A stretch of DNA of 64,000 nucleotides from Perca fluviatilis (GCF_010015445.1 NC_053133.1:28503661-28567660); one strand, 5' to 3'. Counted from the first letter of the stretch, positions 12,340 through 23,149 are shown. Notes: generated by a model from the letters alone, not told the origin. Translations and numbers: made by a program.

Positions 12340-12340
<1 letters not shown>
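11070..12340. other. No gene recognised; short GT tract
   Basis: AT-rich DNA with a short (GT)n at 11479-11502. Open frames at 11469-11666 and, on the minus strand, 12063-12260 show no recognisable protein. Confidence 0.5.

Positions 12341-12391
<51 letters not shown>
12341..12391. repeat. GT microsatellite
   Basis: Pure (GT)n of about 25 units. From 12392 to 13394 the DNA is AT-rich. A hydrophobic plus-strand frame at 12961-13290 is a product of T-richness rather than a supported gene. Confidence 0.95.
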
Positions 12392-12393
<2 letters not shown>

Positions 12394-13394
12394 TGTGACA
12401 GAGAGTACAAGTGTCCACTCCAGTCTCCACTTTGTAACAGCCTTCACTTTACCCACAGTAGAAACAACAGAAGAAGACACTGGGTCTTAAGAAGCTTGGT
12501 GTTCTTCACACTTTACCAACAGGTTGGACAAAGTAGATTTTGTAACTTAATCAATAGTTCTTTTATTACACCAATCCTTAATGTGACATATACAATGTAT
12601 TATTTTAATGAGAATTTGTATTTTTCTTATTTGTTCTATTTTTCATTTGTGCTGTTGAGCAAACCAAACCAAACTTTCTCCTCTATCATTTAAAACATCT
12701 GTAACTGTAGTAAACATGTCCCTTGTCTTTTATTTGATTACTTTTCCTTCTCTCTCTTTCTTCATTCTTTATTTACTCTACTCATTTAATTCTTCCTTTC
12801 ATCGTTTTTATAGACTGTTTTTATGTTTTTTTTACTCAATATTTCGTTGAACTTTTTTAAGGAACCCAACATGTTGAGGGTTTTCTGGGTTTCTTTTGCA
12901 TGACATTTTTAATATTCTGTTTTTTTCATGTGCTAAATAAATCAAATGAAAAATAAATAGATGTTTATTTTGAAAAGATTGTTTTTTATTCAATTATTTT
13001 TTATAAATTGTAAGTATTTATATTTACATCTTATTAGAATGCTTAAGTTGAGAAAACACATTTCAAAATTTTTTGGTGCAGTGTCATGCTGTGGACATTT
13101 CTGTTGCCCGTTTTTGCTTAGTTCTGTATGTTTTCTGCTATGTATATTGTTTTCGTGGACCGTGTACAGGTCGGTGTGTTATTCTGTTCCTGTTGTGTAT
13201 ATTTCTGTTTCCTGTTTTATTTTGATATTCTGGTTTTCTGTCTTGTTCTGTCTAGTTTTACTTCCTGTGTTTTCCCGCCTTTTTTCGTAGTAATCATTTA
13301 AATGAAGTCTGGTGGGTTTGGTGATGGTGATTTTGCCCTTAAATTAATAAATATAAAAACATATTCAAATGTTGGCTGAGTGAGTTTGCTACGG

Positions 13395-13992
13395 GATTTC
13401 GTATAGGCTATTTGTCGGCTTCTAGAGCCGTGTGTTGCCTATGCGCACATTGGTTTGAATTATGTTTTTATATTTTTTATTTGCTCTAACGTTCGCTTTC
13501 AACTGTTAGGGTTGCAACTGAAATAATAAGCTAAAGCAACGACAGTTTATGGAAAGCACAAGTGTAATTATCGTCAGATCTTGTGCCTGACTGATGGGGA
13601 AGTGATATTAATAAACCTTGTAATTTACACATTTACAGCGTCGGCTATTTTTTGCCAGCTTTCCTTCCTGCTTTAGGAAGCAGCAACTGTATTGCGTTTT
13701 GTCTGTAAAACCGTATCTGTGTTCTTCATATTTATGTAGAATTATAGTTTGCTCTTCGTATTTAAAATATGCGGCTCTGGTAAATGTTTGCGATTGGTTG
13801 TGCTGTGCAAACACCGCCTCTTTCATGTGAATGCGCGCGTTGCTGGATTGGGAAACCCTGGGTTGATTGAACTAGTTGATAACCACCATCGTGACACAGG
13901 TTATGTGGGACCGCGGTTGTTAGGGTTAGTGAACCCGGGTAACTGAAAGAAATCCAGGCCATGTTGATCTTGCTTCGTAGTACAGGCCCCTG
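13395..13992. repeat. Unclassified dispersed repeat, copy 3
   Basis: Third copy of the repeat at 2444-3095 and 3552-4110, colinear from the ATAGGCTATTTGTCGGCTT block to the GATTGGGAAACCC block and on to CAGGCCCCTGG. It lacks the GA tract and the first ~190 bp. This shows the family moves or duplicates independently of the GA tract. Confidence 0.65.
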
Positions 13993-14226
13993 GAGACAAA
14001 CTGTTCAGACTGATGAAGTATCTGGAGTTATTCCTCTCCATACATCACCACAGCATTGTTATTAAAGACACCACACTGACAACAAACTGAAAACAAACAA
14101 AGAGTTGTTGTGATTTGTACTCAGACAAACACAGAAAACAAGTGAACTGATAGAAATTTTAAACTTCTGTTATGGATTTAATTTGAATAGATTTACACTG
14201 CAAAAGAACAAAATAGATGAACTGAC

Positions 14227-14403
14227 CTCAGAGTCTCCAGTCTACAGTTTGGACTCTCCAATGCAGCACACAGCTGCTTCACTCCTGAATCCTTCAGGTC
14301 GCAGTTGCCAGTCAGGTCCAGCTCTCTCAGATGGGAGGGGTTGGACTTCAGAGCTGAGACCAGAGAAGCACAGCTGATTTCTGACAAATTGCAGCTCCTC
14401 AAT
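14227..14403 (-). CDS. NLR leucine-rich-repeat exon
   Basis: Minus-strand exon of 177 bp, bounded by an acceptor (TTTATTCAG above 14403) and a donor (GTCAGT below 14227). The open translation contains [32 protein letters not shown], and [11 protein letters not shown], the repeat pattern of fish NLRC3-like LRR exons. It is one codon longer than the exon at 8971-9144. The phase is 2 at both ends: its first base completes the codon left open by the NACHT exon donor at 20635 (CG + A, arginine). It is therefore the first LRR exon seen downstream of the NACHT exon on this strand, across a ~6.2-kb intron full of LINE and Tc1 sequence. Confidence 0.8.
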
Positions 14404-14479
14404 CTGAATAAAGAACAAATCAAGTAGATAAAAATCCATTCATAATCAAATTAGGGTGTTGATGTTTTAAATTAATTTC

Positions 14480-14870
14480 AATTTTATTTATAGTATCAAA
14501 TCATAACAAGAGTTATCTTTAGACACTTTACAGATAGAGTAGGTCTAGACCACACTCTATAATTTACAAAGACCCAACATTTCCAGTAACTCCCCCAATA
14601 GCAAGTATTTAGTGTGACAGTGGTGAGGAAAAACTTCCTTTTAGGAAGAAACCTGGGACAGACCCAGGCTCTTGGTAGGCGATGTCTGACGGTGCCGGTT
14701 TGGGGTGTGATGAACAGTATCAATATTAGTCACAATATAGATAATGGAACTATGACTAAAAATAGTAGTTGTAGTAGTTCATGTTGTAGTAGGGCACTGC
14801 AGGACATAGCAGGGTGTAGCAGGACGTAGGCGAAGCAGGGCGAAGCAGGGCATAAGAGGGCGCGGAGCAG
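14480..14870. repeat. Dispersed teleost repeat, class unknown
   Basis: Contains TTATCTTTAGACACTTTACAG, AGGAAGAAACCTGGGACAGA and GATGTCTGACGGTGCCGG, blocks I recognise as a frequent teleost interspersed sequence. It ends in degenerate GTAGCAGG-type short repeats at 14790-14870. No coding capacity. The next stretch, 14871-15240, holds nothing recognised. Confidence 0.5.
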
Positions 14871-15239
14871 GACCACGACGACTGCTGCAACAATGATTTA
14901 GGTGCCACCCTAATCCAATGTGTAGCTGAACATTACTTCTCCTACTACTTTTAATCAATGAGCGTTTCCCTAAAATGAGTAGAGAGACTTTGTCATTGTG
15001 TTGTTATAGATCATCATAATATCAGCCATCTTATTCTGTCACGTTTCCTCTTTTTTCTGGCCCTATCATTACCATTGTCTATCTGTTAACCAGATTCATC
15101 TGAATTAATTATGATTTTGTGGGTTTTGATTTGCATTTCTTCTCGATGTCTCTGTGCTGCATAACAATTCTCCGCCTGAACTGCATGTATTTTTATAATA
15201 AAAAAATTTGAAGTTAGCCAGAAATCATTGTTGAGGGGG

Positions 15240-15664
15240 AAAGGATCCAGACTGTGTCACATTTTAAATATTTGGTAATAATTGCAGCAAAACTTTTTAT
15301 GCACTCATTGATTTTTTTCACTCCTATCATACTGTATCACAAGCTGGTCACAAGCTGTAAAAAACACTTGCCCCACTGCAAACACTTTATAAACACTCAA
15401 GGCATTGGACAAAAAGCCATCAAGTTATCATCAATGTAACATAATCCAAAGACATGATCTCATGACCTTTGACAGTTTTGTGTTTCTTGGTGATGTTAGT
15501 CTAGTCTATAAAGTAATCAATGATTTGGCCGCTCCACCATTAAATGAGTTTGTTTCACTGCGTTCAGGCACTGGGAGGAGAACTAGGACGACCAACAGAG
15601 GTGACCGTGCAGTACAGCACAGATCTACTGAGTCGGGCAGATCAGTCTTCTCTGTTAGAGACAC
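15240..15664 (+). pseudogene. LINE ORF2 C-terminal fragment, part 1 (interrupted by Harbinger)
   Basis: The frame at 15405-15664 includes VYKVINDLAAPPLNEF and SGRSVFSVRDTE, which resemble the C-terminus of CR1/L2-group LINE proteins downstream of the RT. The frame is broken by the Harbinger-like insertion at 15668 and resumes at 16510. Upstream sequence from 15240 looks like the preceding part but carries stops. Confidence 0.5.
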
Positions 15665-15667
15665 AGA

Positions 15668-16506
15668 GGGCTAGATTTATCAAGCCGTTTGCGCCTGTTT
15701 CCAGGCGCTAATTGGTCGCAAAGACGGACGTAACCGATGCGGGCTATTTACAAACAGGGCGCACTTGGGTAAAATCGCAGATTGTCTGCCACATGAGCGA
15801 GAAGAGACAAGTTGCGCTTTCAATATGCGTTCGTGGGAGCGTCGTGGAAGAAAAGAAAGTTCCACCCAAAAGGTGGGAGAGAAGCGCAAGTGCCCCTAAT
15901 TATATATTCCGTGGTATTTACAAAGACTGTCAGTAAGAGCGCCTCTATTTCCGGGGGAAATTCTCCGCCTCTTTAAACCAGCCGCTAATCGAAGTTTCCT
16001 CGTAGACCTTTGTGCCGCTGGTGAAATGGCAACAGTAATTTGAGCAAGACGAAGACATAGGCGAGGCTGAAAATATTTTTAACAGAAGAATCACACTTTG
16101 TCAGTGAACACAACATCATTTAGCGTTACAGATCAAGCAGCCATGCAATATTAGAGTTGCTGGAAGAAATCAAAGATGAAATTGAATCTCCCACTCAGCG
16201 TTCACATCCCATTCCACCAGTTGTTAAACTCCTCGCTACATCACAAATATTGGCATCAGGATCATTTCAAACAGTCATAGCATCAGCAGTGGGAATATCG
16301 CAGTCTGCACTCAGCCATATCATAGCACCAGTACCGCTTTGCTACAGCGCAATTTACGGTATAGTGGGCGGAGAAAGACGCTGATTGCCTGATGGGTGTC
16401 AGGGTTGATAAATACTACGCAAAATGTGGAAGCATAGTGTGCGCTATTACCGAACTCGCATAAACGGACGCAGCGCAAACTGCGCTAGTGTTAGTAAATC
16501 TAGCCC
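15668..16506 (+). mobile_element. Non-autonomous Harbinger-like element, plus-orientation copy
   Basis: An 839-bp element with terminal inverted repeats GGGCTAGATTTA...TAAATCTAGCCC and a 3-bp duplication AGA (15665-15667 and 16507-16509). Its interior matches the inverted copy at 10223-11069. It keeps part of a transposase gene (16157-16384) but not the DDE catalytic region, so it must rely on an enzyme supplied elsewhere. It sits inside a LINE C-terminal fragment whose reading resumes on the far side. Confidence 0.88.
16157..16384 (+). pseudogene. Truncated Harbinger transposase (HARBI1-like nuclease) N-terminus
   Basis: The frame reads EEIKDEIESP, then VVKLLATSQILASGSFQTVIASAVGISQSALSHI. 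The latter is the helix-turn-helix-like segment just before the nuclease core of HARBI1-type transposases, where an ASGSFQ and a GISQ motif are characteristic. The frame ends about 25 residues later without the DDE core. It is the internal remnant of the autonomous parent of this element family. Confidence 0.65.
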
Positions 16507-16509
16507 AGA

Positions 16510-16640
16510 GTATTATAACTCAGTACCAAGAGAGATCAGAGAATGGAACAACTTTGCTGGTTTTATATGAAAGATGAAATCATGGCTGAAAACAACCCAA
16601 TCAAGCTCCCATCCCAAGGGATCAGTCCCTTCTGGTGGTC
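16510..16640 (+). pseudogene. LINE ORF2 C-terminal fragment, part 2
   Basis: Resumes after the Harbinger-like element with YYNSVPREIREWNNFAGF, then, after a frame slip, KMKSWLKTTQ, the usual WNSLPxEIRE...LK end of CR1/L2-group ORF2. One target duplication joins it to part 1 at 15664. Confidence 0.5.
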
Positions 16641-16702
16641 GCAAGTTGGTGATAACTACAACTCAAGACAATGGGCAAGTGAGCACAACGCAGACATTAT
16701 AA

Positions 16703-17463
16703 ATGCCTAATATGAAGTTTCGGGTTGGGTCATATAATGCACGTGGCCTGCGTCTCGGGCACAGTGCAGGGGATAAGTCATGTAGCTTTGTGGTTGATAA
16801 GCTTCTTGATAATTGTGATGTTGTGTATATTCAAGATACTTTTTTAGCTAAACAGGATCTGGAGGGTCTAAATACACTACATAATGGATATTATGGGGCT
16901 GGGCAATCTGCCACTGATCTAAGTACTAAAATTGTCAAAGGTAGGATATCTGGGGCGTGACTATCCTCTGTAATAAGAACTATGATTCACTAAAATCAGC
17001 GGTAAGATTGGGTGTGGATTGGGCTGTTGGTATCGAGTTTAATTGTCATGACACAAAGTTTATTATCTTGAATATATACACTCCGTATGACTGTTATCAA
17101 AATGAAGCTGAATACTTAAATAGATTAGCATTTGTTGGCTCTTTTATACAGGATAATGCCTCCACCTGTCTATTTGTTATAGGAGACATGAACGCTGATA
17201 TTTCTGATGCAAACTCTCTGTTTGCTAATCACTTAATGCATTTTTGCACTGACACTGGTTTAATACTGTCAAGCAAGGTCCTTTTGCCTAATAATAGTTA
17301 TACTTATATCAGTGAGGCATGGCATACCACCTCGTGGTTAGATCATTGTGTTTGTACAACTGATGCACACGCTTCTTTCGATGCTATGACGATTCATTAT
17401 GATTTTGCCATTGCCGATCATATACCGTTTTCTCTGTCCTTAAATGTTAAAAAATTAAATTAA
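16703..17463 (+). pseudogene. LINE apurinic-type endonuclease domain
   Basis: Two overlapping frames (16703-16960 and 16957-17463) give an APE-like fold in order: RVGSYNARGLRLG at the N-terminus, VVYIQDTFL (the acidic metal-binding region), LNIYTP, FVIGDMNAD (GDxN motif) near 17185, and DFAIADHIPF (the catalytic D-H pair) near 17400. In a live element this enzyme nicks target DNA. The single-base frameshift at about 16955 would cut the protein near residue 85. Confidence 0.75.
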
Positions 17464-17473
17464 AAACTTACCA

Positions 17474-18060
17474 ATGTTAACTACGGTGGCTAATAGCATT
17501 AATATAGGAAGACTAGACTGGACAAAATTAATCATGGAAGATTTCCAGAAGTATCATGTTAGGACTGATGGGTTCCTGGGAAACATTGCACTGCCCAAAG
17601 ACGCCATAAGATGTGGTGATATTAATTGTAAGAATCCACAATATAGTAAAGATTTATGTGTTTTATATGACTCAATTGTGGAAACACTTAATATTGCCAG
17701 TAGGCATTTTTATAAACCTCAGCGAATGGCATATGACATCAAGCCTGGTTGGAACGAGCATGTAGCAGAACTTCATGCCAAAGCTCGGTGTGTATTTAAA
17801 GACTGGATAGAGTCCAGTAGACATACACAGGGCCCTTTATTTGAAGAGAAGAAATGGGCAAATGAAAATTTTAAATATGCATTAAGATTTATAAAAATCT
17901 TAATGAAGAGAACTCGATGAGGTCTGACTCTTTGGCATGTAAGATGCATAACAGAAGTTATAATGACTTTTGGAAAGAGGTTAGAGCCATGAACAGTATT
18001 AAAGTGTCAGTGGTTCAGATGTAACTTGCCAGATGTGGCGGCAACATTATCATGAGCTGT
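17474..18060 (+). pseudogene. LINE ORF2 linker between endonuclease and RT, frameshifted
   Basis: The frame 17474-17920 contains LDWTKLIMEDFQKYH and WNEHVAELHAKAR, typical of the linker in APE-type LINEs. It shifts frame near 17895 and continues as SYNDFWKEVRAMNS near 17960. A further shift leads to QMWRQHYHELF near 18030, the segment that normally precedes the RT. Confidence 0.6.
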
Positions 18061-18088
18061 TTAACTGTATTGGGAGGAATACTTTGAG

Positions 18089-19376
18089 GTGGAAAATATT
18101 GACAATGATGAAAATGTGGTTATTAATTCAGAAGAGGTACAATCTGCAATATTGGGATTAGATGACAATAAAGTGTGTGGGACCGATAAAATAACCGCTG
18201 AACATCTAAAATATGCAAGCAAGACACTTGTTCCCCTGTTTGCTATTTGTATGACAGGTTTTTTAGTTCATGGGACTCTGCCTGAATCTATCTATCCTGT
18301 TTTATTAGTGCCCGTCATTAAAGGCAAAACTGGTAAAATAAACAGCATGGACAATTATAGACATATAGCCATTGCTACCATTGTATCCAAAGTATTGGAG
18401 AGAATTCTTCTTAACAGGTTGGAACAGTATATTCTTACGACTGACAACCAATTTGGTTTTAAACGTCAACACGGTACTTTAGATCATTATAACAGCCAGA
18501 ATTCCACAACTCTTATGTGTTTTATAGATGCCTCCAAGGCATTTGATCATGTAAACCATAAAAAAATGTTTCTTAAATTGCAACATAGAAGAATACCAAA
18601 AGTAATTATAAGAATTCTAGTCTTCTGGTATTCACACCAGTCTATGCAGGTAAAATGGGGGGGGGGGGGGTTCTGTATCAGAACCATTTACTCTTGGTAA
18701 CGGAATTCGTCAGGGTGGTATTTTGTCACCTTTTCTTTTTAATGTGTATATGGATGACTTGTCACAACAATTAAATAACTGTAATGCAGGATGTATGATA
18801 GGCAATACTCTCACTAATCACCTTATGTATGCAGATGATTTGGTAATCGTTTGCCCATATAGTGCTGGGTTACAACAACTGTTGAAGGTTTGCTCTCAGT
18901 ACGGTGCAGATTTTGATATCAAATATAATGCAAGTAAGAGCAATATCATGATTTTTAGAAGTAAAGAAGACAGGAAATTAGTATTCCCTGATATCTTTTT
19001 ATCTGGTACTGCCCATAAAGTGTGTGATGAGATTAAATACCTTGGCCATCATATTGTAAATGATTTATCGGATCATAAGGACATCAATAGACAGTGTCGC
19101 AAGATATATGCTCAGGCTAATGTGCTTGCACGTAAATTTGGCTTGTGTTCTGCAAATGTTAAGGTAGCCTTATTCAAAGCATTCTGTACACCACTTTATA
19201 CTGCCCATTTGTGGCGGTCTTACAGGAAAAAGAATATGCAGAGACTGAATGTAGCGTATAATGATAGCATGAGACTGCTTCTAAAACAACCAAGATTGTG
19301 TAGTGCTAGTCAAATGTTTGTCAATGTTGGTGTGCCTACCTATTCTGCCTTAATAAGAAATCTTATTTTTCGATAA
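18089..19376 (+). pseudogene. LINE reverse transcriptase, two frames split at a G14 run
   Basis: Frame one (18089-18700) carries RT block 1-4 features: LDDNKVCGTDKI, VIKGKTGKINSMDNYR, and FIDASKAFDHVNH (first catalytic aspartate). Frame two (18723-19376) carries GGILSPFLFNVYMDDL, HLMYADDLVIV (the YADD catalytic box near 18830) and the thumb. The two frames join across 14 consecutive G residues at 18657-18670, a likely slip site. Catalytic residues are intact; only frame is lost. The final frame ends with RNLIFR then TAA, followed by more family-like sequence. Confidence 0.8.
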
Positions 19377-19635
19377 ATGTGTAGAATGTCTGTCTCTGAA
19401 AACAGAATTATACAAGCTTTAGCCCACAATGATTTTAGCTCTGTCAGGTATACATCTAGACTGTGGAGACATTGGCACTCCTGTTTGTATATTACTAGTG
19501 AAAGTTATTGACCTTTTATTAATTTATTCTATGTACTGTATATTTATTGCTATGTTGTAACTATTGTTATTTTTTAAACTTGTACTATCGACCTTCCATT
19601 TTGAGTCCTGAATAAATTCATTATATATATATATA

Positions 19636-20168
19636 TAGTACAGGCCAAAAGTTTGGACACACCTTCTCATTCAATGCTTTTCCTTTTTATTTTCATGACT
19701 ATTTACATTGTAGATTCTCACTGAAGGCACCAAAACTATGAATGAACACATATGGAATTATGTACTTAACAAAAAAGTGTGAAATAACAGAAAACATGTC
19801 TTATATTTTAGATTCTTCAAAGTAGCCACCCTTTGCTTTTTTATTAATAAGGGAAAAAATTCCACTAATTAACCCTGACAAAGCACACCTGTGAAGGTAA
19901 AACCATTTCAGGTGACTACCTCATGAAGCTCATTGAGAGAACACCAAGGGTTTGCAGAGTTATCAAAAAAGCAAAGGGTGGCTACTTTGAAGAATCTAAA
20001 ATATAAGACATGTTTTCAGTTATTTCACACTTTTTTGTTAAGTACATAATTCCACATGGGTTCATTCATAGTTTTGATGCCTTCAGTGAGAATCTACAAT
20101 GTAAATAGTCATGAAAATAAAGAAACACATTGAATGAGAAGGTGTGTCCAAACTTTTGGCCTGTACTG
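19636..20168. mobile_element. Tc1/mariner-type MITE with long inverted repeats
   Basis: A 533-bp element with ends TAGTACAGGCCAAAAG and CTTTTGGCCTGTACTG, flanked by TA. The terminal ~200 bp on each side are inverted copies of each other (for example GATTCTCACTGAAGGCACC near 19714 against GGTGCCTTCAGTGAGAATC-type sequence near 20090, with one mismatch). The middle has no transposase. A second, internally deleted copy is at 47066-47406. Confidence 0.85.
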
Positions 20169-20264
20169 TATATTATTGTCAAAGTAGTGTTTTTCTGTTG
20201 TGGTTTTTGTTGGTTGTTGTTGTAGTGGGCGAGTTTTATTACTGTGAAATTTGATTGTTGTCTT

Positions 20265-20406
20265 TTACTACAGTGTTAGATTTCCCTTCTGACAGAGATG
20301 TTATTCTCTGTTTCCTGCCCAGGGACTACAGATGAAAATGAGTTTATAGCTACTTCTGGTACTGCTAAGGAGCTCTGCATTGTCCCTGTCAAATAAATAA
20401 ATAAAA
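20265..20406 (+). mobile_element. 3' tail of an L2-related SINE or LINE
   Basis: Sequence with CAGGGACTACAGATGAAAATG, then TGCATTGTCCCTGTCAAATAAATAAATAAA. This tail type ends many fish SINEs and L2/CR1 LINEs. The SINE at 47998-48256 ends similarly (on the minus strand). It is 5'-truncated; 20406-20634 holds no other feature apart from the NLR intron start. Confidence 0.45.
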
Positions 20407-20634
20407 TAAATAAATGAACTGTTTCTAATGTTCAAGAGCTGTTTCACAGAATCACAAATATCACCAAAATTACTGGGGGAAAAATATATAAATCCTTTTT
20501 TTTGGGGTGTGATTAAGAACAGTCTCATGCATGATTTATGATCTAAATGTGTGTGAAGTGTGTATCTTAACTCTAATACTGATTGCTTCAGCTTTACATT
20601 GATTTATTGTGTTGATAATAACATCTGGACTTAC

Positions 20635-22491
20635 CGAGCCTTTCTGCAGTTCCTCACAGCTGGAACCAGTCTCAGTTTTCCCTCATCTGATGTGTTGTAC
20701 TTCTCCAGGTCCAACTCATCCAGAACCTCCTCTGACATCTGCAGCATGTAGGCCAGAGCTGAGCAGTGGATCTCAGAGAGTTTCATCTCTGATCTGTTCT
20801 CTGACTTCAGGAACTCTTGGATCTCCTGATGGACTGAGTGGTCGTTCATCTCCGTCAGACAGTGGAAGATGTTGATGTTTCTGTCAGGTGAAATCTTTTT
20901 ACTGTTCATCTTCTTCAGGTTGTTGATAGCTCTCTGGATGGTTTCTGGACTGTTGTCTGTCTGACCCAGCAGGCCTCCTAAGAGTCTCTGGTTGGACTCC
21001 AGAGAGAGTCCATGAAGGAAGCGGGCAAACAGGTCCAGGTGGCCATTTTTACTCCTCAGCGATTTCTTCATGGCTCTCTTCAGGAAGACATCCAGGGATG
21101 GGTAATTGTCATGTGCACTGTCACCATGACTATCTTTCTTTCCAAAAGACATAGAAATCTTCTTGAGAAAAGCCTCCTTGTGCTTGAAGTCTTCTCCCAG
21201 GAAGTCCTCCAGTACCTTTGTGTTCCTGTTGGTGTAACAGTGGAACAGGTAGACTGCAGCCAGAAACTCCTGAACGCTCAGATGAACGAAGCAGTAGACT
21301 GTTCTCTGGAAGATCACACTCTCTCTTTTGAAGATCTCTGAACAAACTCCTGAGTACAGCGAGGCCTCTGTGACATCCAGACCACAGCGCTCAGGTCTTC
21401 TTGGTAGAACATGATGTTTCCTTTCTCCAGCTGTTCAAACGCCAGCCTCCCCAGCTTCAGAAGAACTTCCCTGTCAGCCTCCGCCAGCTCCTGTGGACTC
21501 GTCTCATGTCCCTCAGCATACTTGTGCTTCTTCCTCTTCGTCTGAACCAGCAGGAAGTGTGAGTACATGTCAGTCAGGGTCTTGGGCAGCTCTGCTATCT
21601 GGTCTGTAGTCAACATGTGGTCCAGAACTGTAGCAGTGATCCAGCAGAAGACTGGGATCAGACACATGATGTCGAGGCTCCTGGAGGTCTTGATGTGGGA
21701 GATGATTCTGCTGGACAGCTCTTCATCACTGACTCTCTTCCTGAAGTACTCCTCCTTCTGGTCGACAGTGAAGCCTCGTACTTCTGTTACCCTGTCAACA
21801 CACGCAGGAGGGATCTGATTGGCTGCTGCAGGTCGGGAAGTTATCCAGACGAGAGCTGAGGGAAGCTGCTTCCCCTGGATGAGGTTTGTCAACAGCACGT
21901 TGACTGATGACTTCTGTGTGACATCAGAAACAGCCTCATTGTTGTTGAAATCCAGGTAAAGTCTGCTTTCATCCAGGCCGTCAAAGATGAAGAGAACTTT
22001 AGAGCCAGCGAGCTGCTCTGCTGGGACCTCCTGTAATGATGGATGGAAAACACGGAGCAGCTCCAGAAGACTGTACTGCTCATCTTTGATCAAGTTCAGC
22101 TCCCTGAAGGAAAGAGGAATCACCAGATCCACATCTTGGTTCTCCAAACCCTCGGCCCAGTCCAGACAGAACTTCTGCACTGAGAAGGTTTTTCCAACGC
22201 CAGCGACGCCAATCGTCAGAACCACTCTGATGTGTTTCTGTTGGTCAGGTAAGGCTTTAAAGATGTCACTGCACTTGATTGGAGAGTCATGGAGGGTCTT
22301 CATCTTGGAAGCTGTCTCAAGCTGCTTCTCCTCATGGTGGGTATTAACTTCTTCACTCAGTCCGTCTGTGATGTAGAGCGCAGTGAAGATCCTGTTGAGG
22401 AGGGTTCTACTTCCTGTTTGATCAGCTCCTTCAGTCACACGTTCATATGTCCCCTTCATTCTGATCTTATGTTTATGCTGACCACCGATCT
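20635..22491 (-). CDS. FISNA-NACHT exon of a fish NLRC3-like NOD-like receptor, with one frameshift
   Basis: One large minus-strand exon of 1857 bp, from an acceptor at 22492-22493 (TTTTCTAG) to a donor GTAAGT just below 20635. Order of domains: the FISNA region ([27 protein letters not shown]), then the NACHT ATPase with Walker A GVAGVGKT, Walker [11 protein letters not shown], sensor region [10 protein letters not shown], winged helix ([21 protein letters not shown]), then the post-NACHT region [16 protein letters not shown]. The size and content are those of the single NACHT exon of fish NLR-C genes, cytosolic pathogen-sensing ATPases. A one-base loss near 21398 moves the reading from the frame ending at 21314 to the frame 21317-20631; both halves are otherwise open. 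This is either a pseudogene lesion or a sequencing error. The exon ends in phase 2 and matches the LRR exon at 14227-14403. Confidence 0.9.
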
Positions 22492-22559
22492 CTAGAAAAG
22501 GACAAAGGTGAAAGACCAAAATAAGAAGAAAAGTTTACAATCTGGTGATACTTTTTATT

Positions 22560-22731
22560 ATCATTACGTTACATGTCATTTAGCTGACCCTTTTATCCAA
22601 AGCGACTTACAATCAAGTGCCTTCAACCTTGAAGGACACCAGACAACAAAAAGTAAGTGAAAGTATATTAGCTTTAAATAAGCAAAACTACAAAGATCCA
22701 TATCTTTGTAGTTTTGTAGTGCAGCATCAGG

Positions 22732-22791
<60 letters not shown>

Positions 22792-22945
22792 TATTCCCCC
22801 CCCCCCTTCATTATCTGAGCTGTAGTCGGAAAAGATGTGTCTTTAACCTTTGGCGGAAGATACTTGGGTTTTCGGCCATCCTGACGTCAATAGGGAGCTC
22901 ATTCCACCATTTAGCAAACATTATCAATATGAAAACCAAGTAGTA
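22560..22945. repeat. Dispersed teleost repeat with embedded TA microsatellite
   Basis: Starts with ACATGTCATTTAGCTGACCC and TTTTATCCAAAGCGACTTAC, a very common teleost interspersed motif. It is split by a (TA)n tract (22735-22787) and a C run (22797-22806), then continues with GGGAGCTCATTCCACCATTTAG near 22892. The class is uncertain. It lies in the NLR intron upstream of the NACHT exon. The frame at 22617-22943 is not a gene. Confidence 0.6.
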
Positions 22946-23149
22946 AAGGTTATAAAGTAATCATCCCTTCTTAAAGTAAAAAAAAGACATGATTTTTACA
23001 TTTAGTTTTTTTAATTGTGTTTTTTTTTTCAAAGAGAAACCTCAGAATTGCTCTTTTGTCTCTCAGCCTCTGGCTGTATCTCAGTGAACATGTTTGATTG
23101 ACAGCAGAGGAAGCAGAGCATCAGCAGCTCGTGTTTTTATTGAATATCA

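Larger units (their letters stand above)
16690..19637 (+). mobile_element. Nearly full-length non-LTR retrotransposon (APE endonuclease + RT), defective
   Basis: A LINE in plus orientation: an endonuclease domain (16703-17463), a linker (17474-18060), a reverse transcriptase (18089-19376), a short C-terminal tail with one stop (19374-19376), then a 3' UTR ending in AATAAATTCATTA and a TA tail at 19621-19637. At least five frame breaks are visible (near 16955, 17463, 17895, 18010-18080, and the G run at 18657-18670). The clade is uncertain; the APE+RT architecture and C-terminus fit the jockey/CR1/I assemblage. No ORF1 was identified. The Tc1-like MITE that follows begins at the TA tail. Confidence 0.8.

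Noticed and set aside
12961..13290. 109-residue hydrophobic frame that could be a membrane protein
   Set aside because: The region is extremely T-rich, with no splice sites, conserved motif or relative noticed; hydrophobicity follows from base composition.
20609..22495. Plus-strand frames across 20.6-22.5 kb
   Set aside because: Antisense shadows of the NLR NACHT exon.
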